DNA of 64,000 nucleotides from an archaeon (GTDB lineage: Archaea; Nanobdellota; Nanobdellia; Woesearchaeales; GW2011-AR9): assembly GCA_018696395.1 (NCBI GenBank), contig JABHQR010000011.1, positions 62,001 through 126,000 on the forward strand, written 5' to 3'. The stretch's first letter is position 1. Every line of letters begins with the position of its first letter. Position numbers and translations under genes: made by a program. Under the pieces are notes generated by a model. The model was not told the origin of the DNA. It was given only the letters and a program-made list of their open reading frames with translations, and searched no databases. Of this stretch, positions 39,115-49,668 are shown in pieces.

Positions 39115-41562
39115 ATGTTGAAAAAGGGGCAAGTTACAGTATTTATGATTATAGGAATTCTAATTCTTGCTATTATGGGTGTTATGTTGTATGTCAGCAA
39201 CACATTTATTACTGAAGAATTTGCAGCTGAAGGTCAACCAATAGTTGATACTGTTACTCAAGAGTTTGTTGCAATTCAAGGATATACTGAAACTTGCTTA
39301 TACAGCACAGCTCAAAATGGTTTGATTCTTCTTGGCCAACAAGGTGGCTACATTTATCCAACTTCATTAGGCGATTTCTCAATAACAAATCCAACAGATT
39401 CAATTGGGATCTCTATTGATCCTTTACTAATCCCATACTGGCATTACAATTCTGAATATAATGGTAATCCTAGCGTTTCATTGGCTAGTTTACAACCTTC
39501 ACTTTATGATTCTGATTTAGATAAAGATTATGCTGGTGGTGAGTATATGAGTATTGAAGCTCAACTTGGTCGTTATATTGAAGAGGAGATTAATGATTGT
39601 TTAAACGATTACGAAGTTTTCAGTGGTCAGGGATTTAATGTTTCAGCAGATTTTTCTGGAATGCAAGCTACTGCTAGGGTTTGGGACAGCGGTTATGTTG
39701 ATTTTATTTTAGAACTTGATTTAAGTGCGGTTAAAGGTGGTGCTCAACAAGAAATGACCACTTTTTATGCGAGCCATGATTTAGATTTAGCACACATTTA
39801 CGATATTGCTAACCAGATAACTGAAGCAGAACAGAACTATACCTTTTTAGAAAATCAAGCTTTGGAGTTGCTGAGTATTTATTCACGTTTAGATTCAGAT
39901 TTTTTAGCGCCAATGTCTTCAATGGATGTTGGTGATACCTCAGATAGTGTTACTTGGTCAGCTACTGAAATTAAATCTAAGGTTATTGGTTTGTTAAGTT
40001 CATATGTTCCTGTGTTAAGATATTATGGGAGTGAAAATTTTATGCGTTATGAATATTCTGATGATGAACTGTTAACTGACTTATATCAACAAATATCTGA
40101 TAATATGGTAGTTCCATTAGGTGGTGCTGAAGATTTAGGTGTAAGTTTTAGTTATTTTTCATGGGAACCTTACTTGAGTATGAATGGTGGCCAAGAAGAA
40201 ATTGAACCGAGTGGGATGGTAGTTACCAGTCCTTTTGATGTTGTTCCATTTAAGTTTGGTTTTTTAAATTATTATAACACTTACGATTTAAGTTATCCTG
40301 TACTTGTAACAATTGAAGATGATGGAGCTTTCAAAGGTGAAGGTTACACTTTTAATCTTGCATTAGAATCAAACATAATTAATAATATCCCTGCTGAATC
40401 TACTGAAAGTTTACCAATTCCAACAGTTTCATCTAACAAGGCAAGTTTGGCTTGTGATGAAGAACAAAGAAATACTGAACTAATTCAAACTATCGTGGTT
40501 GATGCTTATACTAATGAACCTATTGAAATGGTGGATGTAGTATTTGAACTTCCTGGATTTGACAGTTGTTATATGGGTGAAACTGATAATTTAGGAAGTT
40601 TAGAAGATAATTATCCTTCAGCTTATGGTGGGGTACTTGAATTGTCACATGATGATTATTTAACAACTGAATACTTGATAGATACTAATTTCTTTAAAGA
40701 GTCTGGTGGACTTTATGGGTATTCAATTGCTGGATTAGATTATCAAGTATTAATGATGTATCAAGAACAAGAATTAGAAGTTAGTATTGATGGTTTGTTT
40801 TTGAGAAAATGTATCACTCCAAAAGTTTGTATTAGTAAGTGGAATTATAGGCAAGATGATTGTAATGAAGATGCTGACCAAATCTGTTTCAGTAATGGTA
40901 ATGTTTCAATGTTAGGTTCAGCATTCTTTTCAGATTCAGTTTTAACTTTAACAGCTAATGGTAGTATTACCAGAAGTAACGAATATTATGCTAACTCAGG
41001 TTCAATTGAATTTTTACCTGAATATTATCAAGCAACATTAATTTTGGAAAGAGTTAGTCCTCTTGTAGAAGATTATGGTAGTGCTCAATATACTCAGTTT
41101 GTTAATTTAGAGGGAAATGAAACAAACACAATTACATTAGTTCCTGGGATTTACAAAGTAGATTTGAATGTAATGATTAATGACGATGTTTTAATATATG
41201 AGGATGATCGTTGTTTATACGATGATGAAGAAGATGATTATACTTGTAATAATATGACTGGTTTAACATTAGACAATTATGTTGGTGGATCTTATTCATG
41301 GGATACAGAAGATACTTACTGGTATGTTTATCCTGAAGATTTATACAGTTCAGACGAATTAACTTTCCATGCATTATTGTATGATATTAATGATGCACCT
41401 CAATCAACAATAAGTTATGATGACGATAATGATGAAATTGAAATTAATGTTCAAACGCATGAAGATTTGATGGTTTCTGGATATATCTCTGAAATCGCTG
41501 CGATGGAAAATGCTCGAGCAACTCTTGAACCAGAATGGAGTTCAAGTTGGATTGAGGAATAA
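39115..41562 (+). CDS. Large secreted/membrane-anchored protein with KGQVTVF N-terminal signal
   Basis: MLKKGQVTVFMIIGILILAIMGV then ETCLYSTAQNGLILLGQQGGYIY, paralogous to 50789-53278. Confidence 0.75.
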   Translation: MLKKGQVTVFMIIGILILAIMGVMLYVSNTFITEEFAAEGQPIVDTVTQEFVAIQGYTETCLYSTAQNGLILLGQQGGYIYPTSLGDFSITNPTDSIGISIDPLLIPYWHYNSEYNGNPSVSLASLQPSLYDSDLDKDYAGGEYMSIEAQLGRYIEEEINDCLNDYEVFSGQGFNVSADFSGMQATARVWDSGYVDFILELDLSAVKGGAQQEMTTFYASHDLDLAHIYDIANQITEAEQNYTFLENQALELLSIYSRLDSDFLAPMSSMDVGDTSDSVTWSATEIKSKVIGLLSSYVPVLRYYGSENFMRYEYSDDELLTDLYQQISDNMVVPLGGAEDLGVSFSYFSWEPYLSMNGGQEEIEPSGMVVTSPFDVVPFKFGFLNYYNTYDLSYPVLVTIEDDGAFKGEGYTFNLALESNIINNIPAESTESLPIPTVSSNKASLACDEEQRNTELIQTIVVDAYTNEPIEMVDVVFELPGFDSCYMGETDNLGSLEDNYPSAYGGVLELSHDDYLTTEYLIDTNFFKESGGLYGYSIAGLDYQVLMMYQEQELEVSIDGLFLRKCITPKVCISKWNYRQDDCNEDADQICFSNGNVSMLGSAFFSDSVLTLTANGSITRSNEYYANSGSIEFLPEYYQATLILERVSPLVEDYGSAQYTQFVNLEGNETNTITLVPGIYKVDLNVMINDDVLIYEDDRCLYDDEEDDYTCNNMTGLTLDNYVGGSYSWDTEDTYWYVYPEDLYSSDELTFHALLYDINDAPQSTISYDDDNDEIEINVQTHEDLMVSGYISEIAAMENARATLEPEWSSSWIEE

Positions 41563-41625
41563 TGTTAAAAAGACAAGAAATTTATGTTTAAATAAAAAAA
41601 TTAAAATTTTAAAAAAAATGATAAG

Positions 41626-44600
41626 ATGGATTTAGAAAGTTTGAACAGGCCAATTGAAAGGCAAAATGTTATTGAAAATGAATCAACTAATTGGGAATCT
41701 GCTCAAAGTATAAGGTCGAAAAAGATTTGGTCTTTTGTGGGTTTATTTATTATATGTTTAGTTGTAAGTTTACCAATCTATTCTGCTAATGCAATGGCAA
41801 CATCACTTTCAGTTACATCCAATACAGGTAATAGTAATTATGAAGGTTACCTTAATGCTGAAGGTGATACTTGGAATTTAGAAGCTACCATCACTGATTA
41901 TGAATCGGATTTTGGTGAAACTGCGATTAGTCCAGATCAAGTTATTGCTGAAATTGGAAGTTCTCAAGTGGAATTTAATTCTTGTTCAGCAAGTTCTGGA
42001 AATACAGTCTGTAAATTTCAAAGTGTACTTGAAGATGGTATTGCAGAAGGTACTTACAGTTTTGATGTTGTCATTTATGATATGGTTGAAGGTTCTAATA
42101 GTAGTGATTTAGGAGGTATGTTGGCATCAGATTCTGAAACTATTACTGCAGATGGTTCTGAACCAAGTATTTCTATTAGTGACATATATCAAATGGACGG
42201 TAATGTTTATCTTGACTTTACTGTTGAAGATCAACCTGATGGATTATGTTCTGGGTTAAGTGAAATTGAAATTCTTGATTCTGAAACTGGAACCTCACTA
42301 GAAACTATTAGTTTAAGTGAAGAAGATTGGTTAGGTGTTTGTGAATTTGATTATATTAATGATGGAGATAATGCTGGTGTGTTATCTGTTGAACTTGATG
42401 GTGAAGGTACTAGATATATTAAAGTTCAAGCAACAGACTTTTTAGGTCATACAGAAACCAGTTCCGCTTACAGTTTCGCAACAGACTTTGTTGCACCGGT
42501 GATTCAAACTGGAACTTTAGCACTTCTAGATTTTGGCGCTTATGTTGGTGAAGAAATTCAAGCAAGTGATGTTGCAATTAACATTACTGAATGTGACGAA
42601 ATTGCAGATGTTACTGCAACTTCTGACGATATGGAATTTTATAGTCAATCTGCTGATTGTGACGAGATTGATGATGAAGAATGTATCTGGGAATGTATCT
42701 GGGAAGATATTTCAATTAATGCTGATGGCAGTTCAGTTTCTGCTGAAATCACTGCAGTTGACGAAGCTGGCAATTCTGCAAGTTCAACTGTAAGTTCAAC
42801 TTTTGATCTTGATTCAGATGCTCCTGAAGTAATATATTTCGGATCTCAGTATCAATATGATGATTATAGTTACGTTCCTGCTGATGGCGATTCTGTGTTA
42901 TACATGCAAATTTCTGAAAGTGGTTCAGGGATTGACGAAGATAGTATCGCATTAAATTTGTACGCGTTCGGCGAAAGTGATTGGCAAGAACCTGACGTTT
43001 GTGAAAATTCTACTTCAGGAAGTTATGATTATGAATGTCAATGGGAAATTGACGATGCTGGAACTGATGGCATGACTACTACTGAAGAAGTTAATTTAAG
43101 GTATGTTAGTGATAAAGTTGGTAATGATGGAACTTTAACATCTTATGAAATTATTGTTGATGGTGTTCAACCGCAAATTACAGAATTGGAAGTGTATGGT
43201 TTTTCTGCTATCGGTCAGAAAGATTATTTTCAAAGTAATGATGATTTAGTAATTGAAATGACTGTTACTGAAACTTCTGGATTAGCAGTTTATGTTGACG
43301 TTAACGATATTGTTATGGACGCTGAAAATAAGTATCTGTACGACGATTTGAAGTATGGCAAGAACATGACTGGTTGGGTAGAGTTTGATGAAAGTAGTTG
43401 TTCAAGAGATGAAGAAACTATTGATTGGGAATGTTCATTCAGTGTAGATTCTATTAAAAGTGGGTACGATAGTCATGCAAATTTTGAAGTGTTGATTATG
43501 GACACTGCTGGTAATTCTGCTAACTGGGAATATCTTGACAGTAACGATGATGCTCAGAACGTTATCGGTGGAAGTGAAGGAGAATATTCTATCGAGATAT
43601 ATGCTTTGGACGAAGAAACTCAGCCAGACTTTTGGGAACAGTCAAGTGGTTCTTCAACATTGAATAGTGCGTTTGTAGATTTAGATATTGTAGGATTAAC
43701 TTATCCGCAAATTGCTCTTACTACTAGTTTAAGGTCAGACAATGATGCTAAAGCTACTTTAATTGAATTGGATGAATGTTATCCAAGTGAAGATGAAACT
43801 GGATATACCCCTACAATTTCAAGATCATTATTGTTTGGCGGTAGTGCTTCTGGTGAGCCAGATTCTAGTCCTGACTTAACAATCATTTTAGAATTTGAAT
43901 CTTTCGCAGCTTCAGAAGTGGTAGATTTAGGGGCATTAGCTGAAGATGGTGATGATGAGTTTGATGGTATTGATTTAGAGTATACTTGTCAGATGAGGAT
44001 TTATTCTGTGCTTGACGATACTGCATTAAGTTATGCAGAAACTCAAGAAATTGATTTAGTAATACCTTTTGAATATTCAGAAATGGGTGCATTGGACGAA
44101 AATGTTGATTTGTTAATGTACGAAGCTGTAGATAAGGGTTGGTTCAGATTTTTAAACGTTATGGGTAAGATTCAGAAAATAATTAATTGGATCCAGTGGG
44201 GTGGTAAAATTATCACTGCATTTATGACGTTAATAAATGTTATAGATATTATTCAGATTGGATTTGATAAAACTAGGGTATTAAGTAGTGGTGGTTATTT
44301 CTTTGCATCAAATGCTTGTATAGTTTCTAATGTAGGGATTAAAGAAAATTTAATCAATTTTTTTGACGATTTTGGAGTTGTATTTCAAATATTGTCTTGT
44401 AACCCTAGTCCTACTAAAATAGATGGTGGTACTGGAGCTGCAACTGCAGTACATAATTATCAACAAGGTGTACTTGAAATTTGGAAAGTTGCTAAAGGCG
44501 ATTGGATTGGAAATGCTTTCGCTGATAAAATTGGTGATTCTGGAGAAAAAACAGCTTCAGGAGAAGCTTGGAGTGATATTGTTTCAATAACTGCTAACAC

Positions 44601-45231
44601 TGGAAGTGCAAGATTAGATGATAATATAATTACTTCATTTATAGGATTGTGTATCCCTGGGATATTTTATCAATTTGATCAGATGAGACAGATTGAATGT
44701 ACTTATATCAAATGCCTTAAAGAAAATGTAGCTAATGGAATTACTACAGTTGACATATGTCAGAAAACTAAAGGGTACTTATATTGTAAATATATCTTGG
44801 GTGAAGTAATGGAAATGTTACCTTTTGACATATTAACTATGGGAGTTCAATTCTTAATGAATATAGTTAAAAATCCAACAGGAGTATTTTTTGCAGTATT
44901 AAATAAATTGTGTTCTCTAGAAGGTTGTTTGTTACCTGTGGAAGGTGGTCTTTGGGTAAAAATTTGTGGGTTTTTTGGTTATTTTTACAAATTATTAGAT
45001 ATTGCTAATGATGTTGTTGGTGTTGTACAAGGATTTAAAGTTACTCAATATGATGTCTGTGCAGAAGCTGGTGTCCAAGAAATGTTGGATGAAGTTAATG
45101 CAAATAAAGCGGGTGAAGAAGAAGCTGAATCAGTAACTACTGACGATTTGGATAGTAGTTCAAGTGATGGTGATTCAAGTAGTAGTGATAGTTCAGGTGA
45201 AGATGAATCAAGCGATAGTGGGGATGAATAA
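41626..45231 (+). CDS. Giant surface protein with Ig-like repeats and Ser/Asp-rich C-terminal tail
   Basis: N-terminal TM; repeated Ig-like modules (DSDAPEVIY, DEAGNSASS, DTAGNSANW); tail SSSSDGDSSSSDSSGEDESSDSGDE. Confidence 0.7.
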   Translation: MDLESLNRPIERQNVIENESTNWESAQSIRSKKIWSFVGLFIICLVVSLPIYSANAMATSLSVTSNTGNSNYEGYLNAEGDTWNLEATITDYESDFGETAISPDQVIAEIGSSQVEFNSCSASSGNTVCKFQSVLEDGIAEGTYSFDVVIYDMVEGSNSSDLGGMLASDSETITADGSEPSISISDIYQMDGNVYLDFTVEDQPDGLCSGLSEIEILDSETGTSLETISLSEEDWLGVCEFDYINDGDNAGVLSVELDGEGTRYIKVQATDFLGHTETSSAYSFATDFVAPVIQTGTLALLDFGAYVGEEIQASDVAINITECDEIADVTATSDDMEFYSQSADCDEIDDEECIWECIWEDISINADGSSVSAEITAVDEAGNSASSTVSSTFDLDSDAPEVIYFGSQYQYDDYSYVPADGDSVLYMQISESGSGIDEDSIALNLYAFGESDWQEPDVCENSTSGSYDYECQWEIDDAGTDGMTTTEEVNLRYVSDKVGNDGTLTSYEIIVDGVQPQITELEVYGFSAIGQKDYFQSNDDLVIEMTVTETSGLAVYVDVNDIVMDAENKYLYDDLKYGKNMTGWVEFDESSCSRDEETIDWECSFSVDSIKSGYDSHANFEVLIMDTAGNSANWEYLDSNDDAQNVIGGSEGEYSIEIYALDEETQPDFWEQSSGSSTLNSAFVDLDIVGLTYPQIALTTSLRSDNDAKATLIELDECYPSEDETGYTPTISRSLLFGGSASGEPDSSPDLTIILEFESFAASEVVDLGALAEDGDDEFDGIDLEYTCQMRIYSVLDDTALSYAETQEIDLVIPFEYSEMGALDENVDLLMYEAVDKGWFRFLNVMGKIQKIINWIQWGGKIITAFMTLINVIDIIQIGFDKTRVLSSGGYFFASNACIVSNVGIKENLINFFDDFGVVFQILSCNPSPTKIDGGTGAATAVHNYQQGVLEIWKVAKGDWIGNAFADKIGDSGEKTASGEAWSDIVSITANTGSARLDDNIITSFIGLCIPGIFYQFDQMRQIECTYIKCLKENVANGITTVDICQKTKGYLYCKYILGEVMEMLPFDILTMGVQFLMNIVKNPTGVFFAVLNKLCSLEGCLLPVEGGLWVKICGFFGYFYKLLDIANDVVGVVQGFKVTQYDVCAEAGVQEMLDEVNANKAGEEEAESVTTDDLDSSSSDGDSSSSDSSGEDESSDSGDE

Positions 45232-45697
45232 AAAGATGAGTAAAATCAGTTGGTGTTGGAAACAGAAAAATGGGTTTGAAATAATTGAACCTAACACTAA
45301 CCTTAGTAATGCTTATCTAATCGAAGCAAGAACAACATTGAAAAAAATAGTACAAGATGGTAATCGAACTAATTACGATAAATGGGACCTTATCATGTCT
45401 TATTATTCATGTTACAATGCTTTATATTCAATATTGATGAAAGCTGGAATTAAATGTGAATTACATTCTTGTACGATTGAAATGATGAAATTTATTGAGT
45501 CATTTACTGATGAAGATTATGAATTTTTAATGAATTTAAAAGATAAAAGGATTGATGTACAATATTATTTGAAAGATTACAAAATTAATGAAAATCAGAT
45601 TAAAAAAGTTAAATTATTTGTCCATAAGTGTGAAGTTATATTGAACAAAACTGATTTGTCTAAACTAAGAGGTGAACTTGATGGTACAAAAAAATAG
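45224..45697 (+). CDS. HEPN-domain protein, putative toxin of HEPN-MNT pair
   Basis: Helical four-helix-like sequence (NAYLIEARTTLKKIV...MSYYSCYNALYSILMKAGIK); start reassigned to ATG overlapping upstream stop; followed by MNT gene. Confidence 0.7.
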   Translation: MNKKMSKISWCWKQKNGFEIIEPNTNLSNAYLIEARTTLKKIVQDGNRTNYDKWDLIMSYYSCYNALYSILMKAGIKCELHSCTIEMMKFIESFTDEDYEFLMNLKDKRIDVQYYLKDYKINENQIKKVKLFVHKCEVILNKTDLSKLRGELDGTKK

Positions 45698-46274
45698 ACA
45701 TATGTCTAAAAAAATAGACATAACCTCTTTATACTTGTCTGATTATAATTTATATTTTTCAGGGAGAGAAATTGGACGTTTAGTAAAGATTAACCACCAA
45801 ACTGCTATGAACCTCTTAAAACAGTTAGTTAAAGAAAAAGTTTTGACAATAGTTAAGAAAGGTAGAAGTAATTTATATTATTTGAACCTTGACAGTTTTG
45901 AATGTACTTATTATCTTCAAATTGCTGAAATTGTTAAAGCAAGAAATGCTTTAAGTAATGTTGAATTAAAATTAGTTATTGAAAAAATTGTTAGTTTATG
46001 TGAAACTGTAATTGTGTTTGGAAGTTTTTCTTCTGGAAAACAGAAAAACAGTTCAGACATTGACTTGGTTGTAGTATCTCCTAGAAGTAAAGTTAAAATT
46101 CAGGACGAAATAAAGATTTTTCCAAGAGAAATTAATATTGAATATGTTACTTGGAACAGTTTTGCAAAATCGTTAAATAAAAAGAATCATTTAGCTATAG
46201 AGATTAAGAAAAATCATTTGGTGTATGGGAATGTTCATGGACTAGTTGAAATTTATAAGGATTATCAAAAATGA
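45681..46274 (+). CDS. wHTH plus minimal nucleotidyltransferase, putative antitoxin of HEPN-MNT pair
   Basis: VIVFGSFSSGKQKNSSDIDLVVVS (GSx..GxxxxxSDIDL); N-terminal HTH-like IGRLVKINHQTAMNLLKQLVKEKVL. Confidence 0.85.
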   Translation: MVQKNRHMSKKIDITSLYLSDYNLYFSGREIGRLVKINHQTAMNLLKQLVKEKVLTIVKKGRSNLYYLNLDSFECTYYLQIAEIVKARNALSNVELKLVIEKIVSLCETVIVFGSFSSGKQKNSSDIDLVVVSPRSKVKIQDEIKIFPREINIEYVTWNSFAKSLNKKNHLAIEIKKNHLVYGNVHGLVEIYKDYQK

Positions 46275-48718
46275 AACATAAACTATTCGCGATTGGAATT
46301 GTAATGATGTTGGTAATGTCTGGGTTAGTTGTTGGTGCTACTTTTGGGGGAACTACGAGTGGTAGTAGTGGTAATGGTGCTGGTTCAACAGAGGATTGTA
46401 TTTTTTTACCTGGTAATGTTTGTATCCATCCAGGTTTAGAAGATTCTGTTATGAACAATGGTGTTGATGTTGATGATTCTGACCATGGCACTAAATGTGC
46501 TGATGGTGGATATACTGCTTGTTGGTATGTTGATGATCGGACTAAAAAAGTTATGTGGGATGAAGATGGGTTAAGTGGTGATCAAAAAGGAAAAGTTGCT
46601 ACCAGTAGTAATGATATCATGTCAGAAAGTTTGAAAACAGAAGATGGTGCAGTTGTTTTTACTCCTGAAACTGGATTTGTTAGAACTGCAAAGAGAGATA
46701 AAGTAACTTATTATTATACTCCAGATGGGATTGTTATTGGTAGTAATGGTAATGTTTATGTCCAAAGTTCTACTGATGATGCTCAAAACCCAGATGGACA
46801 TAAAAACCAGAAAATAGGATCTGGCGTTGACTTTGGTAATATTAAATCAATAGATTATATAGGTGATATGCCTTACATTGTTACTGGTGAAGGTGATGGT
46901 GCAACGCATTATTTTATGCAATCTGAGTCTAGTAAGACTGATGTAACTCTATCTCAAAGAGAGTACGATGCTGTTGGTGAAACAATACAAGGCGCTGGTG
47001 GATTTAGTGATTATTATGAAAGTAAGGATGGTATTAAATCATTTACTTTTGGTGAACCAGAGGATGGTAGAACTAGAACTTCAGTAGGAGAATCTGATGG
47101 TGTCTTGTCTATATATCATGCTTCAAGTGAAGCTGGAAAAGTTGAGTTCAAACAAACTTCTGGCGAATACCAGTTTACAGATGGTAGTACTATCACTTTT
47201 GATGAAGAATTTGAAGCAATCTTAGATTCAGGTGGAAGTAGAGTGAAGGGAACATTAAAATATGCTTCAAAACTTAAAGAATATACCATAGTAAATGATG
47301 ATGGGGATGTGTTAGCAAGAGTTAGTAATAAAGCTGAAGATGGCACTACCACTGAATATGTTAATGATGGCGTAACATACAAAAAGACAATCGATGATGG
47401 TGAAGGTAATAGAAGGGCTGAGAATTATAATGATGGGCAAATAACTTCTGATTATGGTACAACGAGTGATGGGTTGCAGTATGAAACTGAGTATGAACTT
47501 AAAGGAACTACTGGTGGTTTTGGAGATCAATTGAAAAGTGGAACAAGATATGTATATGATGGTGATGGTAATTTGATTGGTTTTAATTATGATGATGCTG
47601 CTGCAAATGGCATGGGTAATCTTGAGTATGTACAATATTATATTAAAATTGATAATGAAGGTAATGTTCAATTTAGTAGTAATGAAGGAACTAATTGGGG
47701 TGATACTCTATCAACTTGTACTGGTTCATGTTTAGAAGCACTTGAATCAGCAGCACAAAAGAAACAGCATGAAGAAAATATTATCTCATTTGCAGAAGGT
47801 TATGATGAAGTTGCAAATATATTTTCATTATCAAATGATCTGTACTCTATCAATAGCTTAATCTTCTCACAGATTGATGGTTATAATGAATTAGTTAATA
47901 AGATTGATTCTTGGTTTGCAAGTTCAATTTTAGGTAACCCTGAAAAAGCGTTAACTTCACTAATTTGTGATCATATGTTTTTCGATAGTCCACAAGATAT
48001 GGCTTCTGATGGGATTGCTGTGATTGAAAATTCTTATGGTAACAAACAAGCAATTGCAATGATTAATGCAGAAGTTACTGAAAGTAGTGCTTTACTTTGT
48101 TCGTTGGAATTTGATGAAGATGATGAAGGAGAGTACAGTTGTCCTGAAGGATTGGAATGTAACGAAAATGATGGTTTTTGTTATAATGAAAATGATGAAC
48201 GAGCAAATGGTTATTTTTATAAAGTTACTTGGGGTATGAGTGCACCTGCAGATGAAGCTTTAACACCTGAAGTCATGGAAGGAAATTTGGCTGTAGAATA
48301 TAATGTTGTATTAGATAAAGATGATAATGATTATTATAACTTTTATGAATCGGATTCTTCTGAAGATTGTCCTTTAAAATTGTCTAATGGTGAATCTGAT
48401 GGAGCAGTGATTACTTGGTGGAGTGATCAGGACTATACCGGACATGAAGTTTGTATCTTGTGGGAAAGGTGCGGTACTAGAATATATACTTCTGGTGGTG
48501 ATGCGATGCGTACTGATTTCTGGAAATCTCAAAATCCTGGGACTTTGATTACTGGGAATTTAGTTGAAATGTCTGACATATGCAATACCATCGTAAAAGC
48601 TAAAACTGGTATAGTACAACTAACTAACCCTGATGGTTATAGTCTAAGCACGAAAAGTTCAAATAGTGATGACGATGTAGATTCTAATGATGATGATATT
48701 GAAGTAAATTATCCTTAA
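46271..48718 (+). CDS. Large secreted protein with YD-repeat-like segments
   Basis: Signal peptide MKHKLFAIGIVMMLVMSGLVVGA; YVYDGDGNLIGFNYDD; overlaps MNT stop by 4 nt. Confidence 0.65.
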   Translation: MKHKLFAIGIVMMLVMSGLVVGATFGGTTSGSSGNGAGSTEDCIFLPGNVCIHPGLEDSVMNNGVDVDDSDHGTKCADGGYTACWYVDDRTKKVMWDEDGLSGDQKGKVATSSNDIMSESLKTEDGAVVFTPETGFVRTAKRDKVTYYYTPDGIVIGSNGNVYVQSSTDDAQNPDGHKNQKIGSGVDFGNIKSIDYIGDMPYIVTGEGDGATHYFMQSESSKTDVTLSQREYDAVGETIQGAGGFSDYYESKDGIKSFTFGEPEDGRTRTSVGESDGVLSIYHASSEAGKVEFKQTSGEYQFTDGSTITFDEEFEAILDSGGSRVKGTLKYASKLKEYTIVNDDGDVLARVSNKAEDGTTTEYVNDGVTYKKTIDDGEGNRRAENYNDGQITSDYGTTSDGLQYETEYELKGTTGGFGDQLKSGTRYVYDGDGNLIGFNYDDAAANGMGNLEYVQYYIKIDNEGNVQFSSNEGTNWGDTLSTCTGSCLEALESAAQKKQHEENIISFAEGYDEVANIFSLSNDLYSINSLIFSQIDGYNELVNKIDSWFASSILGNPEKALTSLICDHMFFDSPQDMASDGIAVIENSYGNKQAIAMINAEVTESSALLCSLEFDEDDEGEYSCPEGLECNENDGFCYNENDERANGYFYKVTWGMSAPADEALTPEVMEGNLAVEYNVVLDKDDNDYYNFYESDSSEDCPLKLSNGESDGAVITWWSDQDYTGHEVCILWERCGTRIYTSGGDAMRTDFWKSQNPGTLITGNLVEMSDICNTIVKAKTGIVQLTNPDGYSLSTKSSNSDDDVDSNDDDIEVNYP

Positions 48719-48753
48719 CATTATGAATAACTTGTAGATCTTAATTATAAAAA

Positions 48754-49632
48754 ATGAAAAAGTTTAATCTCAGTTTTGTCAAATCAAGTATAAGTAATTA
48801 TTTCAACCTACTCAGAGAACTGAAATCTGATAAGTTCATGAAAACTTTTAGCATAGACTTTATTTCAATTTTATTCTTTTCATTATTAGCAACAATTTAT
48901 GGGTTTTATTTGAACAAAATTTCTGCAAATTTGTTAGAAACATGGGATTTAACTAATCTGAATATTAATATTTTTGAAAAAAGTGCCGAAGAGTTAGAAT
49001 TGTTTTCTAATGATTTACAGTTTTTTTTAATATTTTTTCTAATTGGATTAACAGTAATTATAATCTCTGGATTAGTGATTTACACTTATTCTAGGTATCG
49101 AATTTGGAAAGAATTATCTCCCACTAAAAAACATAAACATTACTTTTTAAAATGGATTGTAATGGTCCTTTCTTTAGGGTTAATTATAATCTCATTCTTA
49201 TTACTTTTATCATCTTTAATTGTAATGATTAGAGAATTTTTATTATTATTCTATTACTCCGAAATATATTATTATGTTGCACAACTAATTTCCAGTTTTA
49301 TAGGATTATATCTAATGGTTATGTTTATCAATGTAATGTTTGCAATCAAGTTCAGTTTTAATCAATCGTATAAAGTGTGGGATTCAATTGGTAAAGGGTT
49401 TGGATTGATTAGAAATAATCTCAAAAAATCTCTTAAAATTTGCTTATTTGAATGGTTAACATTAATTTTGTTAACTGTTATAATTTTTTTACCTTTAAAT
49501 TATTTCTTTACTTTAAGTGAGTTAGTTAGTTATCTAATCAAGTTAATCATTTTTGTACTTATACTTGCTTGGTACAGAATAGTCTTTGTAAAACATATTG
49601 TCAAAAAAGAAATTCATCATAAAAAAGAATAA
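48754..49632 (+). CDS. Multi-pass membrane protein
   Basis: About six hydrophobic segments; downstream of surface-protein operon. Confidence 0.65.
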   Translation: MKKFNLSFVKSSISNYFNLLRELKSDKFMKTFSIDFISILFFSLLATIYGFYLNKISANLLETWDLTNLNINIFEKSAEELELFSNDLQFFLIFFLIGLTVIIISGLVIYTYSRYRIWKELSPTKKHKHYFLKWIVMVLSLGLIIISFLLLLSSLIVMIREFLLLFYYSEIYYYVAQLISSFIGLYLMVMFINVMFAIKFSFNQSYKVWDSIGKGFGLIRNNLKKSLKICLFEWLTLILLTVIIFLPLNYFFTLSELVSYLIKLIIFVLILAWYRIVFVKHIVKKEIHHKKE

Positions 49633-49668
49633 ACTGAAGAATAAAAAATAAAAATTAAAATAATATCA

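Noticed and set aside
42677-42706. 12-bp tandem duplication (ECIWECIWE) in surface protein
   Set aside because: Single small in-frame duplication; not enough to call a repeat system
41900-44092. Several internal plus/minus ORFs within the giant surface-protein gene
   Set aside because: Frame-shifted or antisense readings of a clear long CDS, with repetitive Leu/Val/Gln/His composition
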